64,000 bases of DNA. Origin: Lachnospiraceae bacterium (GTDB taxonomy: Bacteria > Bacillota > Clostridia > Lachnospirales > Lachnospiraceae). Under the pieces are notes generated by a model, which was given only the letters and a program-made list of their open reading frames with translations, did not search any database and was not told the origin of the DNA. The position numbers and the translations under genes were made by a program. Shown one piece after another: positions 15,054 through 23,842 of the stretch; the stretch's first letter is position 1; each line of letters opens with the position of its first letter. The DNA is taken from the NCBI GenBank assembly GCA_031272985.1, contig JAISSU010000010.1:1-64000 (forward strand), given 5' to 3'.

Positions 15054-15569
15054 ATGGCGACATTTGAGATAATGCCCAAATTCGGGCTTTCTATGGAAGA
15101 AGGAACTATTGCCCGGTGGCTGGTGGCAGTGGGAGAATATGTTAAAAGAGGTGAGCCGATTGCTGTAGTGGAGGCGGAGAAGCTCACTAATGACGCGGTG
15201 GCGAGTGTAGATGGGCTAATGCTTGCGCAATACATTGCCGAAGGCGAGAGCGCCCTGTGCGGATTACCAATCTGTGCCATTGGTGAAGCAGGGGAAGAAA
15301 TTCCCACCCCAAATCTGCAACCCCAATCTCACGTCATAGGGGAAAGCTACATTCGCACGCAGTCTTCGCCCGGTATGGAACCAAAATCCGCTTCTGTAGA
15401 GGCTAATGGTGTTCGCCCTTTATCTTCCGGCATTGACGAAAATGAAATCAGAATTTCACCCAGAGCCAAAAGAATCGCCGAGGAGCATGGGATTTCCGTC
15501 ACGAATATTAAAGGTACAGGCGTTGACGGTTTTATCACTGTAGATGACGTAAAAGCTTTAATTAATTGA
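15054..15569 (+). CDS. Lipoyl domain plus peripheral-subunit-binding domain protein, lacking the acyltransferase
   Basis: A 171-residue protein. Residues 1-80 form a biotinyl/lipoyl domain; the lysine in VEAEKLTND is the expected lipoylation site. After a linker, residues about 128-170 form an E3/E1-binding domain (ISPRAKRIAEEHGIS ... GTGVDGFITVDDV). The usual 230-residue catalytic acyltransferase of E2 is absent and the next gene starts 30 bases later, so no E2 core is encoded here. The ATG at 15054 has AAGGAGGG five bases upstream. It could serve as a mobile carrier, with the acyltransferase elsewhere or replaced by another acceptor. Confidence 0.87.
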   Translation: MATFEIMPKFGLSMEEGTIARWLVAVGEYVKRGEPIAVVEAEKLTNDAVASVDGLMLAQYIAEGESALCGLPICAIGEAGEEIPTPNLQPQSHVIGESYIRTQSSPGMEPKSASVEANGVRPLSSGIDENEIRISPRAKRIAEEHGISVTNIKGTGVDGFITVDDVKALIN

Positions 15570-15599
15570 TGTTTGCATAGATTTTCCGGGAGTAAAGCC

Positions 15600-16910
15600 A
15601 TGTCTAATACTGTTATCAAAGCAGGTTTGTTACTGACTCCGGATGGACTAATAGAGCAAACCGGTGTAGTTATTTCAAAAGAACGTATTGAATTGATAGA
15701 TAATAATGAGACTCTTCCTATACAGGAGGGGGATTTTGTATATGATTTTAGGGATCGTCTTCTCGCACCTGGTTTCATCAATGGTCATACGCATTTATAT
15801 GGGATGTATTCGCATGGAATTAATGCCGCCCCGCCTAAGGAGGGCTTTTCTTCATTTCTTGATGACTTTTGGTGGCCCGAGGTCGAAAACCGCATGGATC
15901 ATGAATTGCTTAAAGCAGCCACAGCCTACAGCATGTGTGAATTAATTGATAGCGGAGTTACGACAATAGTTGATGTGATTGAGGCACCAAATGCCATACC
16001 CGGAGCTTTGGAAGCGGAATGTGAAGTGATAGAAAAAGCGGGTTTAAGAGCGGTATTGACATTTGAAGCTTCGCAAAGAATGAATCCTGAAAATGCTGAG
16101 GCGGGTCTTCTTGAAAATGCCGATTTTGTCCGAAAGCACAATAGCAAAGACGGACTCGTGCGCGCAATGATGAGTATTCACACCCTGTTTACCTGTGACG
16201 AGTCTTTTATTCGCAAAGCGAAACAGCTATCCAAAGAGCTTTGTTGCGATTTTCATATGCACCTTTCGGAAAGTGTGTTTGAACCGCGCTGGAGCATGGA
16301 AAAATACGGATCATTGCCTGTGGAAGTGTATGAAAAATTTGGGGTATTAGATGAAAGAGTTCTCGCTTCGCAATGCGTGAATCTTAATGAGAAAGAAAAG
16401 GATATATTAGCCCAAAATGGCGTCAGGGCCGTCCATATGCCGCTTTCAAACTGCGAAGTCGGTGGCGGCATAGCCGATGTGACGGGATTACTACAAAGGG
16501 GAATGAGTGTTGGTATTGGTTCGGATGGTTATATTAATAATCATTTCGAAATAATGCGCGGGGCGTTTCTGATTCCCAAGGCACATTGGCAAAGTACTTC
16601 TATAATGCCTGCAAAGACTGTTTATGAAATGGCGACATCCCTTGGGGCAAAAGCGGCGGGGATGCCTGAGATGGGACAAATATCTAAAGGCTGTATGGCA
16701 GATTTGATAACTATTGATTTGGATACGCCGACGCCTGTTAATTCACATAATGTTTATGACCAATTGGTATTATTCAGAAATCCGGAAAACGTTTGTGATG
16801 TGATGGTAGGAGGAAGATTTATTAAGAAGAATCACGAATTGCTGACGGTATCAAAAGATGCGGCGAAGGAGAAATTGCGTTTTCTTACTGACCGTTTCTG
16901 GAAAAAATAA
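15600..16910 (+). CDS. Amidohydrolase of the TRZ/ATZ (SsnA/guanine deaminase-like) family
   Basis: A 436-residue metal-dependent hydrolase or deaminase. The HxH metal motif is NGHTHLYGM near residue 65. Further ligands sit in FHMHLSES and in the HMPLSNCEVGGG and GIGSDGY stretches, where the Asp is catalytic. Members deaminate or dechlorinate purines, triazines and related rings, and SsnA-like members occur in purine-fermenting clusters. The start ATG at 15600 has GGGAG 7 bases before it; the upstream TTG has none. It lies between the lipoyl protein and the PreA-like gene. Confidence 0.82.
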   Translation: MSNTVIKAGLLLTPDGLIEQTGVVISKERIELIDNNETLPIQEGDFVYDFRDRLLAPGFINGHTHLYGMYSHGINAAPPKEGFSSFLDDFWWPEVENRMDHELLKAATAYSMCELIDSGVTTIVDVIEAPNAIPGALEAECEVIEKAGLRAVLTFEASQRMNPENAEAGLLENADFVRKHNSKDGLVRAMMSIHTLFTCDESFIRKAKQLSKELCCDFHMHLSESVFEPRWSMEKYGSLPVEVYEKFGVLDERVLASQCVNLNEKEKDILAQNGVRAVHMPLSNCEVGGGIADVTGLLQRGMSVGIGSDGYINNHFEIMRGAFLIPKAHWQSTSIMPAKTVYEMATSLGAKAAGMPEMGQISKGCMADLITIDLDTPTPVNSHNVYDQLVLFRNPENVCDVMVGGRFIKKNHELLTVSKDAAKEKLRFLTDRFWKK

Positions 16911-16924
16911 TGAAGAGGAGCTTT

Positions 16925-18073
16925 ATGCCAAAGAGCGATATATCTATTAGCCGTAAACCGGAAGTTGCAGATATTTCAACCACACTATGCGGGATTCCGA
17001 TGAAATCGCCGTTTATATTAAGCTCGGGACCGCTCGGGTCTGACGCAGATGCGCTGATAAAGGCATATAATGCCGGTTGCGGAGCCGTAGTTACTAAGAC
17101 CATTCGTGCCCAAAAGGCTGTTAATCCCCTAAATCATATTGCCGCCTTTGGGAGTAAATCACTTCTTAATTGTGAAAAATGGTCGGACTTGCCTCGCGAA
17201 CAATGGATAAAGGTGGAAATTCCAAAAGCAAAGGCTGCGGGAGTGGTGGTAATAGCCTCGGTTGGGCATACAAAGGTGGAAGCGAAAGAGACGGTAAAAG
17301 AGGTGGAAAAAGCGGGAGCGGATATGATAGAACTCGTTTCATACAGCAAAGACGATATCCTGCCAATGCTTAAAATAACGAAAGAATTAGTCGATATACC
17401 CGTGATTTGCAAATTGTCAGCGAATTGGTCTGATGTTGCGGGATTAGCGCAAGAGCTTACCCGGGGCGGCGCTGACGGACTATGCGCAATTGACTCCATC
17501 GGACCTACCTTAAGAATAGACATTAATAGGGCGGCACCGGTTCTTGGCGGCGAAGGCGGGGCAGGATGGATGAGCGGTGAGGCCATAAGACCTGTCAGTC
17601 TGCATGTGAATGCCGATATATCGCGAAGGTTGCCTGATTTTAGAAATTTATACGGCTGTGGCGGATGCATGAGCGCTGCTGACGCAATAGAATTCCTAAT
17701 GTGTGGCTGTGCGGGCGTGGGGCTTTGTACTTATGGTATTTTAAATGGAATAGACGCCGTTACGGGATTGTGCAACGATTTGTCTGAGACACTTTGCCAA
17801 TTGGGATATCACGATATTGAGTCAGTGCGGGGCGCGGCGATTAAGAATTTGCCAAAAGAAGATATTCAGGGCAAAATAAAATTTAAATTTAAGCCCTTTC
17901 CGGATAAAGATTTAGGATTCAAAGGATGCATTAGATGCAATCGCTGCGGGGTCGTCTGCAGTTATGGGGCAAGACGGCTTGAATACCCTGAAATGACAGT
18001 CGATGAAAGGCTATGCAGGGGCTGCGGAGTTTGCGCGGATATTTGTCCTACGGGAGCGTTGAAAGCTGAATAA
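16925..18073 (+). CDS. PreA-like dihydroorotate/dihydropyrimidine dehydrogenase family protein with two 4Fe-4S clusters
   Basis: A 382-residue protein. The FMN-binding TIM barrel covers about residues 15-300 (SSGPLGSDADA; FMN phosphate site near GCGGCMSAADA). The C-terminus carries two cluster motifs, CIRCNRCGVVC and CRGCGVCADICP. This is the PreA arrangement. The motif that is NxSCPN/H in characterised enzymes reads IELVSYSKDD here, so the Asn and the catalytic Cys are replaced, with a Ser at the Cys position. The start at 16925 is favoured by GAGGAG 4 bases upstream; the ATG at 16910 overlaps the preceding stop. The substrate may not be uracil. Confidence 0.78.
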   Translation: MPKSDISISRKPEVADISTTLCGIPMKSPFILSSGPLGSDADALIKAYNAGCGAVVTKTIRAQKAVNPLNHIAAFGSKSLLNCEKWSDLPREQWIKVEIPKAKAAGVVVIASVGHTKVEAKETVKEVEKAGADMIELVSYSKDDILPMLKITKELVDIPVICKLSANWSDVAGLAQELTRGGADGLCAIDSIGPTLRIDINRAAPVLGGEGGAGWMSGEAIRPVSLHVNADISRRLPDFRNLYGCGGCMSAADAIEFLMCGCAGVGLCTYGILNGIDAVTGLCNDLSETLCQLGYHDIESVRGAAIKNLPKEDIQGKIKFKFKPFPDKDLGFKGCIRCNRCGVVCSYGARRLEYPEMTVDERLCRGCGVCADICPTGALKAE

Positions 18074-18155
18074 AAAGTCAAACAATAGTAGATAATAGTG
18101 ATTTGTGAAAAGCAGGTTGGCAAAGAAAGAATAGCTAAGCAAGGATAAGTGGTAA

Positions 18156-19136
18156 ATGGGCAATTATAGAGACCTCGAAGAAATACCAACTAAATCAAAG
18201 GCAATAATTGAGGCTTTGTTGAAAGATGAAGTTTCTTTCGGGTTGAAAAGCTATCGTTCAACAGGGGGCGCTCTTATTATTAAGGTCATTAGTGATACTG
18301 ATAGATCTGCGCAGGCGGGAGCATTGATAACAGCTTTATGTCAGGGTGGATTGGCGGAAGTATCCATTTCCGAGAGAGGTTTTCTTGGGGCTATGCACCC
18401 GTTTATTGAATGCTCGACCAAATACCCAAAGCTTGCGACGCTTGACTTGCAATCAGCTTATCATTTTGAAGGGTTTATGCTCTCGGGACCTGCAAAGGTA
18501 CTATTAACAAAAAATTTCAAAGATTGCAAAGGAGATGTCAATCTAAACTATATTGAAAAATGTTTGTCAGGTTATGAAAAAGATGCAGCTTTGACAGGTT
18601 GGTGCATTGCCATTCTGCAGACCGATAATGCCCCGACAGATGATTGGATTAAAGCCTTATGCGAAAAAGCGGGATGTGCGCATAAAGATTTGACTTTAGT
18701 TTGTGCTCCGCAAGACAGTATTGCGGGAGCTACTCAAATCGCGGGTAGAATGAATGAGAATATTATTTTTACAATGGAGAACTCACTTGGGTTGGATGGT
18801 GAAATAGTAGATTTTATCGAAGGATATGCACCCATTTGCCTTCCGGGGAGTATGACAGAGGAAGGGAAAAAGCTGATGCCCGATGATTATCTGCATTTTT
18901 ATGCCTACTCAAAATTAACACTCAAGAGTAATTCGGGGGTGGATCCTGCCCGGCTTGCGGATTCACTCGCATACTCATCATTGGGAATGGACAATGTCCT
19001 CTTTATTGATCTGCTCGAAAAAGCAGGAGGAGATTTTTTCAAAATACCTAATTTGAAACATATTAATAAACTCGCGCAGGTAGAGGTATATGATCCTGAT
19101 TCGAAGAAGACTTATAAGAACCGGAAACTAGTTTAG
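18156..19136 (+). CDS. mch: Divergent methenyltetrahydromethanopterin cyclohydrolase (Mch) homolog 1
   Basis: A 326-residue protein of Mch length. It aligns with the better conserved copy at 25152 through AQAGALITALCQGGLAEVS, MLSGPAKVLL, the helix around WIKALCEKAGC, and SIAGATQIAGRM (TGSLVGCVQIAARM in copy 2). Mch interconverts 5,10-methenyl- and 5-formyl-tetrahydromethanopterin in the cytosol. Copy 1 has lost several conserved positions (CGVN-like and GSAPIPP-like motifs are altered), so it may have a different role, for example a formimino or cyclodeaminase-type reaction, or be a partner subunit. It lies just upstream of the BMP-type importer. Confidence 0.68.
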   Translation: MGNYRDLEEIPTKSKAIIEALLKDEVSFGLKSYRSTGGALIIKVISDTDRSAQAGALITALCQGGLAEVSISERGFLGAMHPFIECSTKYPKLATLDLQSAYHFEGFMLSGPAKVLLTKNFKDCKGDVNLNYIEKCLSGYEKDAALTGWCIAILQTDNAPTDDWIKALCEKAGCAHKDLTLVCAPQDSIAGATQIAGRMNENIIFTMENSLGLDGEIVDFIEGYAPICLPGSMTEEGKKLMPDDYLHFYAYSKLTLKSNSGVDPARLADSLAYSSLGMDNVLFIDLLEKAGGDFFKIPNLKHINKLAQVEVYDPDSKKTYKNRKLV

Positions 19137-19165
19137 TTAACGTATTAATTTTAAGGAGGGTGAAT

Positions 19166-20275
19166 ATGAAACGGAAAGTGTTAGCGATCTTTACTCTTTG
19201 TGCCTTGTTAACCGCCTTAACGGCGTGCGCTATAAAATCACCCGGAGATAATGCCGCAGATAATTCCGGCGAAGAATCAGCCGAGTCTTCTAGCGATTAT
19301 GCGGATTTCAAGACCGCGCTTATGCTTCCCGGAATAGAAGGGGAAAACGCGATTTTTCAGATGATTGCAAATGGTATCAGGGATGCGTGTAAGGAACTGG
19401 GTGCTCCCGAGCCTAAAGTAGTCGAGGGCGGGGATCAGTGGACAGCTTATGAAAAATACCTGACTTCTTTGGCGGAGGCAGGCATCTACGAAGTGATTTT
19501 TACGACTACGGATGTTATGCGTTATTGCGTTAATCAGGCACATAAAGCATATCCCGAGCAGAAATTCGTTTTGATTGACGCTGACCTAAATGGTTATAAA
19601 GATAAATTCGACGGAAAGGAAATTCCTTCCACAGTTTGGGGTGTTTCTTTTGATTTATATCAATTGGGATATCTCGGAGGTTATTTCTGCGGACTGGTTA
19701 CCCAAAGTGATATGGAGCGGGCCAATGATAAACTAGTCGTGGGATTGGTATTTACCGACATATATGACCCTTGGGAAGTGGATGTAAAGACGGGCTTTAC
19801 CAATGGTGTAAAGGCGGCGGGAGCAAATATCGAAATCATTAATTCTGTCATTGGTGATTGGGTGGATCCGCAAAAGGGAGCGGATGTCACGAGAGCTCTA
19901 TTTGCGCAGGGAGCGGATATTGTCTATTACACGACCGGAGCGTCCACTTACGGGTGCGTAACAGAAGCCGAAGCGCAGGGAAAATATGCTATAGCCAATG
20001 ACAATAATTCTATTTCACTTTCTCCGGATACCGTAATTGCCTGCACTTTGGTCGAAGGATACCAGGCGGCACATGAAGCGGCGATAGGTGCGATACAGGG
20101 CACTTTGGAATATGGCACGGGCAGAACCGTAGGAGCGGCAGAAGGGGTAATATCCTTTACCTTTGATGATCCCGTTACGTTAGAAAAGGTACCTGCCGAA
20201 ATTCTGGAAAAAATGCAAGAGGCTTATCAGGGCTTGATAGATGGAAGTATAGATCCGCGCACTCCCTTGGAATAA
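19166..20275 (+). CDS. BMP-family substrate-binding lipoprotein
   Basis: A 369-residue lipoprotein: signal MKRKVLAIFTLCALLTALTAC with the lipid-modified Cys at 21, a Ser/Glu linker, then a PnrA/BmpA-like periplasmic-binding fold. Family members bind purine nucleosides or related bases on the outer face of the membrane and deliver them to an ABC permease. The ATG at 19166 has AAGGAGG 6 bases upstream. The ATPase and both permeases follow directly, giving a complete importer inside the catabolic island. Confidence 0.85.
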   Translation: MKRKVLAIFTLCALLTALTACAIKSPGDNAADNSGEESAESSSDYADFKTALMLPGIEGENAIFQMIANGIRDACKELGAPEPKVVEGGDQWTAYEKYLTSLAEAGIYEVIFTTTDVMRYCVNQAHKAYPEQKFVLIDADLNGYKDKFDGKEIPSTVWGVSFDLYQLGYLGGYFCGLVTQSDMERANDKLVVGLVFTDIYDPWEVDVKTGFTNGVKAAGANIEIINSVIGDWVDPQKGADVTRALFAQGADIVYYTTGASTYGCVTEAEAQGKYAIANDNNSISLSPDTVIACTLVEGYQAAHEAAIGAIQGTLEYGTGRTVGAAEGVISFTFDDPVTLEKVPAEILEKMQEAYQGLIDGSIDPRTPLE

Positions 20276-20316
20276 TAATTTATGTGAAAGAAGATAAATA
20301 GTGAAAGAAGATAATT

Positions 20317-21876
20317 ATGGAAAAATATCTTGAGATGTCAGGAATTGAAAAAACATATCATTCTTTCGGAAGAGAAATAAGGGCGCTTAAGGGTGTTGAT
20401 TTTTCTGTGAATAAGGGATCAGTTCACGGACTGCTCGGGGAAAACGGAGCGGGAAAGTCTACTCTTATGAAGATCTTGGCGGGAGTGGAGGCGGCCAATA
20501 ATGGAAGCATAAAACTAAGCGGAAAAATGCTGCATATGAAAAACGCGCACGCAGCTTCGCAATATGGCATAGGTATGGTACATCAGCATTTTTCGCTTCT
20601 TGATGATTATACTGTGATTCAAAATGTAGTCCTCGGTATGGAACCGGTGAAGGCTTTGGGGCTGTTGGATGAAAAAAAGGCGAAACAGGCGGCACTTGAC
20701 GCAGCGAATCTCTGTGGATTTTCGATTCCTTTGGATAAGAGAGTCTCTGAATTACCGATGGGTGATAAACAAAAAGTCGAGATTATGCGCGCGCTATACA
20801 CAAAAGCGGAGCTTCTAATCTTTGACGAACCCACATCGGTTCTGGTAGAACAGGAAATAAAGGGTTTATTGGATACAATTCGAAACTTAAAAAACGCCGG
20901 AAAAACAATTGTCTATATCAGTCATAAGGTCGAAGAGGTTCTTAATATTACCGATGAAGTTACGGTTTTGCGCGATGGCGAAAAGGTCTTTTCGGGAGAA
21001 ACGAATACTCTTAGCGCAGATGAAATGGTGCGCCTGATGGTCGGGACGTCTTTAGCCCCCGAATCAAAGCGAGACAGGAAAGGCTTTGGAGAATGCGTTT
21101 TGGAGGTAAAAAATCTAAAATCCGGCTTGGGGGATAAGTTGTTCGTCAAGGATGTAAGCCTGTCTGTAAAAAAAGGAGAAATATTAGGCATCGCAGGTAT
21201 TTCCGGAAACGGACAGCAGGAGTTATTGGATGCTTTGTTTGGGTTGCGTCCTGCCAAAAGCGGAAATATCACTTTTCTAAAGAATGATATTACTGATTTG
21301 CCGCCGATTGCCAGACGCAATCTTGGAATAGGGTACATTCCGGAGGACCGTGTTCATGTCGGTTCTTGTGCCGAGGCTTCTGTTGAAGAAAATCTTTTGA
21401 TTGACAGACGGCATAAGGCACCTTTTAATCGCAGGGGCTGGCTTTCGAATAAAGAAACGGAAAAGCTCGGCAAAGATTTAATTAAGCGTTTTAGTATAAA
21501 GGTGGCTGACGGCAAAGATAATATAGGCGGTCTTTCCGGGGGACACATTCAAAGAACGATTCTGGCAAGGGAACTCTCATGCGAACCCAAACTTATCCTC
21601 GCGGCTGAAGTGACTATGGGACTCGATGTCTTGTCAACGCGCTATATTCACGAAGAATTGCTGACACTCCGAAAAGAAGGCGTCGCAATCATTCTCGTTT
21701 CGAGCAATATTAATGAGATTCTTTCATTGTCTGATCGCGTTGCAGTTATGAGAGAGGGCGAAATAGTGGCGGATTTACCCAATGATGGAAGCCTTGATTC
21801 GCAGCTGATAGGTGCCCATATGTTGGGCATTCAGAATAAGCAAAAGGACGCTGTCTCTTACGGGGGAGGTGTGTGA
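20317..21876 (+). CDS. ABC importer ATPase, two nucleotide-binding domains (nucleoside/purine type)
   Basis: A 519-residue protein. The first ABC domain has Walker A GENGAGKST and Walker B LLIFDEPTSVL, with the signature replaced by LPMGDKQKVE. The second has the degenerate Walker A GISGNGQQE and the signature GGLSGGHIQR, as usual in the YufO/NupA and ribose-type ATPases. In its second domain the usual PTRGLDV motif reads EVTMGLDV. It ends in TGATG, sharing one base with the first permease gene. Confidence 0.9.
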   Translation: MEKYLEMSGIEKTYHSFGREIRALKGVDFSVNKGSVHGLLGENGAGKSTLMKILAGVEAANNGSIKLSGKMLHMKNAHAASQYGIGMVHQHFSLLDDYTVIQNVVLGMEPVKALGLLDEKKAKQAALDAANLCGFSIPLDKRVSELPMGDKQKVEIMRALYTKAELLIFDEPTSVLVEQEIKGLLDTIRNLKNAGKTIVYISHKVEEVLNITDEVTVLRDGEKVFSGETNTLSADEMVRLMVGTSLAPESKRDRKGFGECVLEVKNLKSGLGDKLFVKDVSLSVKKGEILGIAGISGNGQQELLDALFGLRPAKSGNITFLKNDITDLPPIARRNLGIGYIPEDRVHVGSCAEASVEENLLIDRRHKAPFNRRGWLSNKETEKLGKDLIKRFSIKVADGKDNIGGLSGGHIQRTILARELSCEPKLILAAEVTMGLDVLSTRYIHEELLTLRKEGVAIILVSSNINEILSLSDRVAVMREGEIVADLPNDGSLDSQLIGAHMLGIQNKQKDAVSYGGGV

Positions 21877-22931
21877 TGCAACAGAAAAAAAGAACCCTTT
21901 TTCAACTGTTGGTAATCTTATCCGGACTTGTTATGGCGCTTATTGTTATCCTTCTATGCAGCGACGAACCCGCTTTAGCGTTGCGTTATTTCTTTATAGG
22001 ACCATTTTCAAGCACTTACTTTTTGGGAGATATGTTAAATAATGCGGTTCCGCTCATAATCTGTGGATTGGCTGCGAGCATCTCTTTTACGGCCTCTGTC
22101 TGGAATTTGGGACTTGAGGGGATGGTTTATTTCGGGATGCTTACGGGGACTATCACCGCCGCGGCCTTAGATGGAGTAAGCGCAGTAATTGCAATACCAC
22201 TAATGTTTCTTGCGGCTTTCTTAGGTGGTGCCGTTCTGTCAGCGCTATGCAGCTTTCTTTATAGTAAGTTTCATTTGGATATTATGATGTCCTCCCTCAT
22301 GCTTGCTAATGTAATATTCTATTTAGTATTTTTGTTGATCGAAGGGCCTCTTCGTGACGCGGATTCGGAACAGGGCGTAACTACAAAGGCTATACCGGAG
22401 GCGTTTCGGTTTGGGAAGCTCCTTTCAAGCTCTGATCTCAATACGACGATATTTATTGCATTGGCGTTGGCGGTGTTTATTTACTTTGCGTTAAAGCACT
22501 CCCGTCTCGGATACGAAATCAGAATGACAGGACTAAATGCTTCGTTTGCGAGATACGGCGGTATTAATACGGGTTTAATAGCAATAATAGCGATGCTTAT
22601 TTCCGGAGGTTTAGGCGGTGTGGGCGGTCTGACTTATGTTCTGGGAACATCGTTTCGTGTACGCAATCAGCTATGCGGCATCGGTTGGAGCGGTCTTTCG
22701 ATTGCGATGATAAGCCGCAACAATCCCGCCTTAGTGGTGCCGGTGGCAATATTTTTTGCATATCTTACTGAAGGCGCCCAGTGCGCCGCCCTCTTTGCGG
22801 ATATTACACCCGATGTGTCGCAGATAATACAAGGGGCGATTCTGTTATTGGTGACCGGCGAAGCAATGATTAATTTTTTGGAAAACAGACGCGGAAATAG
22901 AAAATTGTCGGTTAAGGGGGTGAGCCGATGA
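21876..22931 (+). CDS. ABC importer permease 1 (BMP/nucleoside type)
   Basis: A 351-residue membrane protein of the branched-chain/ribose permease superfamily with about eight to ten hydrophobic segments and GLAASISFTASVWNLGLEG, the NLGxEG motif typical of nucleoside permeases (NupB/YufP). The start ATG at 21876 has GGGGGAGG upstream. It overlaps the second permease gene by 4 bases. Confidence 0.88.
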   Translation: MQQKKRTLFQLLVILSGLVMALIVILLCSDEPALALRYFFIGPFSSTYFLGDMLNNAVPLIICGLAASISFTASVWNLGLEGMVYFGMLTGTITAAALDGVSAVIAIPLMFLAAFLGGAVLSALCSFLYSKFHLDIMMSSLMLANVIFYLVFLLIEGPLRDADSEQGVTTKAIPEAFRFGKLLSSSDLNTTIFIALALAVFIYFALKHSRLGYEIRMTGLNASFARYGGINTGLIAIIAMLISGGLGGVGGLTYVLGTSFRVRNQLCGIGWSGLSIAMISRNNPALVVPVAIFFAYLTEGAQCAALFADITPDVSQIIQGAILLLVTGEAMINFLENRRGNRKLSVKGVSR

Positions 22932-23839
22932 ATGAATTTATCGCGGGATTTCTATATACATTTATTGCTTACGGAACGCCGCTGATTCTTTGCTCGCTTG
23001 GGGGAATGATGACGGGGCTTTCGGGCAGGTTTAATCTGGGTATGGAAGGCATGATGCTTTTTTCTGCCTTCTTTTCATTGCTTTTTGCCAACCAATTCGG
23101 TAGTCTGATAGCGGGGCTTGCCATGGGTGTTATAATAACCGTTGCCATAGGACTGATGATGGCCTTTATAAATATCCGCATGGGGGTGGATATTTATATT
23201 GCCGGAATGGCCGTAAATGTTTTGGGGACAGGATTGACGACATTCCTGATATTTGTGCTGACGGGTTCACAAGGTTCAATCATATACCCACAGGCCCCGC
23301 GACTATTAAAATTGACTACGCCGATTTTGGGAAACATACCATATCTGAACCAGGTGGTCAGTAATCATACTTGGCTTGATTATTTGGCGATTATACTGGT
23401 GATTGTCCTGGCAATCGTGATTCATAAGACTGCGTTTGGAAGACATATTCGGGCTGTAGGAAAAAGTGAATGGGTGGCATCCGCGTGCGGAATTTCCGTC
23501 AATAAGAATATTTATGCATCGTATGTCCTTTGCGGAATTTTGTGCGGATTGGCAGGTGCGTCGCTGTCATTGAATCAGGGGATTTTCGTGGGGGGATTTA
23601 TCGGGATGACAAACGGCAGAGGGTGGCTTGCGATGGCGGTGGTCATTCTGGCACAGGAAAATCCTTATATTGTACTATTTTCGGCATGGGCTTTAGGTGC
23701 ACTATCGGCCATCGGAGATATATTGCAGGCATCAAAGGGCTTTCCGGCGCGAGTCGTTCAGATGCTGCCCTTTATAGGAGCGCTAATAGCCGCGAGTATT
23801 TATTCATATCGAAGGGAAAAACGAAACATCAGAGGATAA
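22928..23839 (+). CDS. ABC importer permease 2 (BMP/nucleoside type)
   Basis: A 303-residue membrane protein with the paired motif GRFNLGMEGMM near residue 35 and GSLIAGLAMGV after it, as in NupC/YufQ partners. Start and stop overlap with permease 1 (ATGA). It is followed 3 bases later by an amidohydrolase, linking uptake to ring hydrolysis in the same transcript. Confidence 0.88.
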   Translation: MNEFIAGFLYTFIAYGTPLILCSLGGMMTGLSGRFNLGMEGMMLFSAFFSLLFANQFGSLIAGLAMGVIITVAIGLMMAFINIRMGVDIYIAGMAVNVLGTGLTTFLIFVLTGSQGSIIYPQAPRLLKLTTPILGNIPYLNQVVSNHTWLDYLAIILVIVLAIVIHKTAFGRHIRAVGKSEWVASACGISVNKNIYASYVLCGILCGLAGASLSLNQGIFVGGFIGMTNGRGWLAMAVVILAQENPYIVLFSAWALGALSAIGDILQASKGFPARVVQMLPFIGALIAASIYSYRREKRNIRG

Positions 23840-23842
23840 GAA

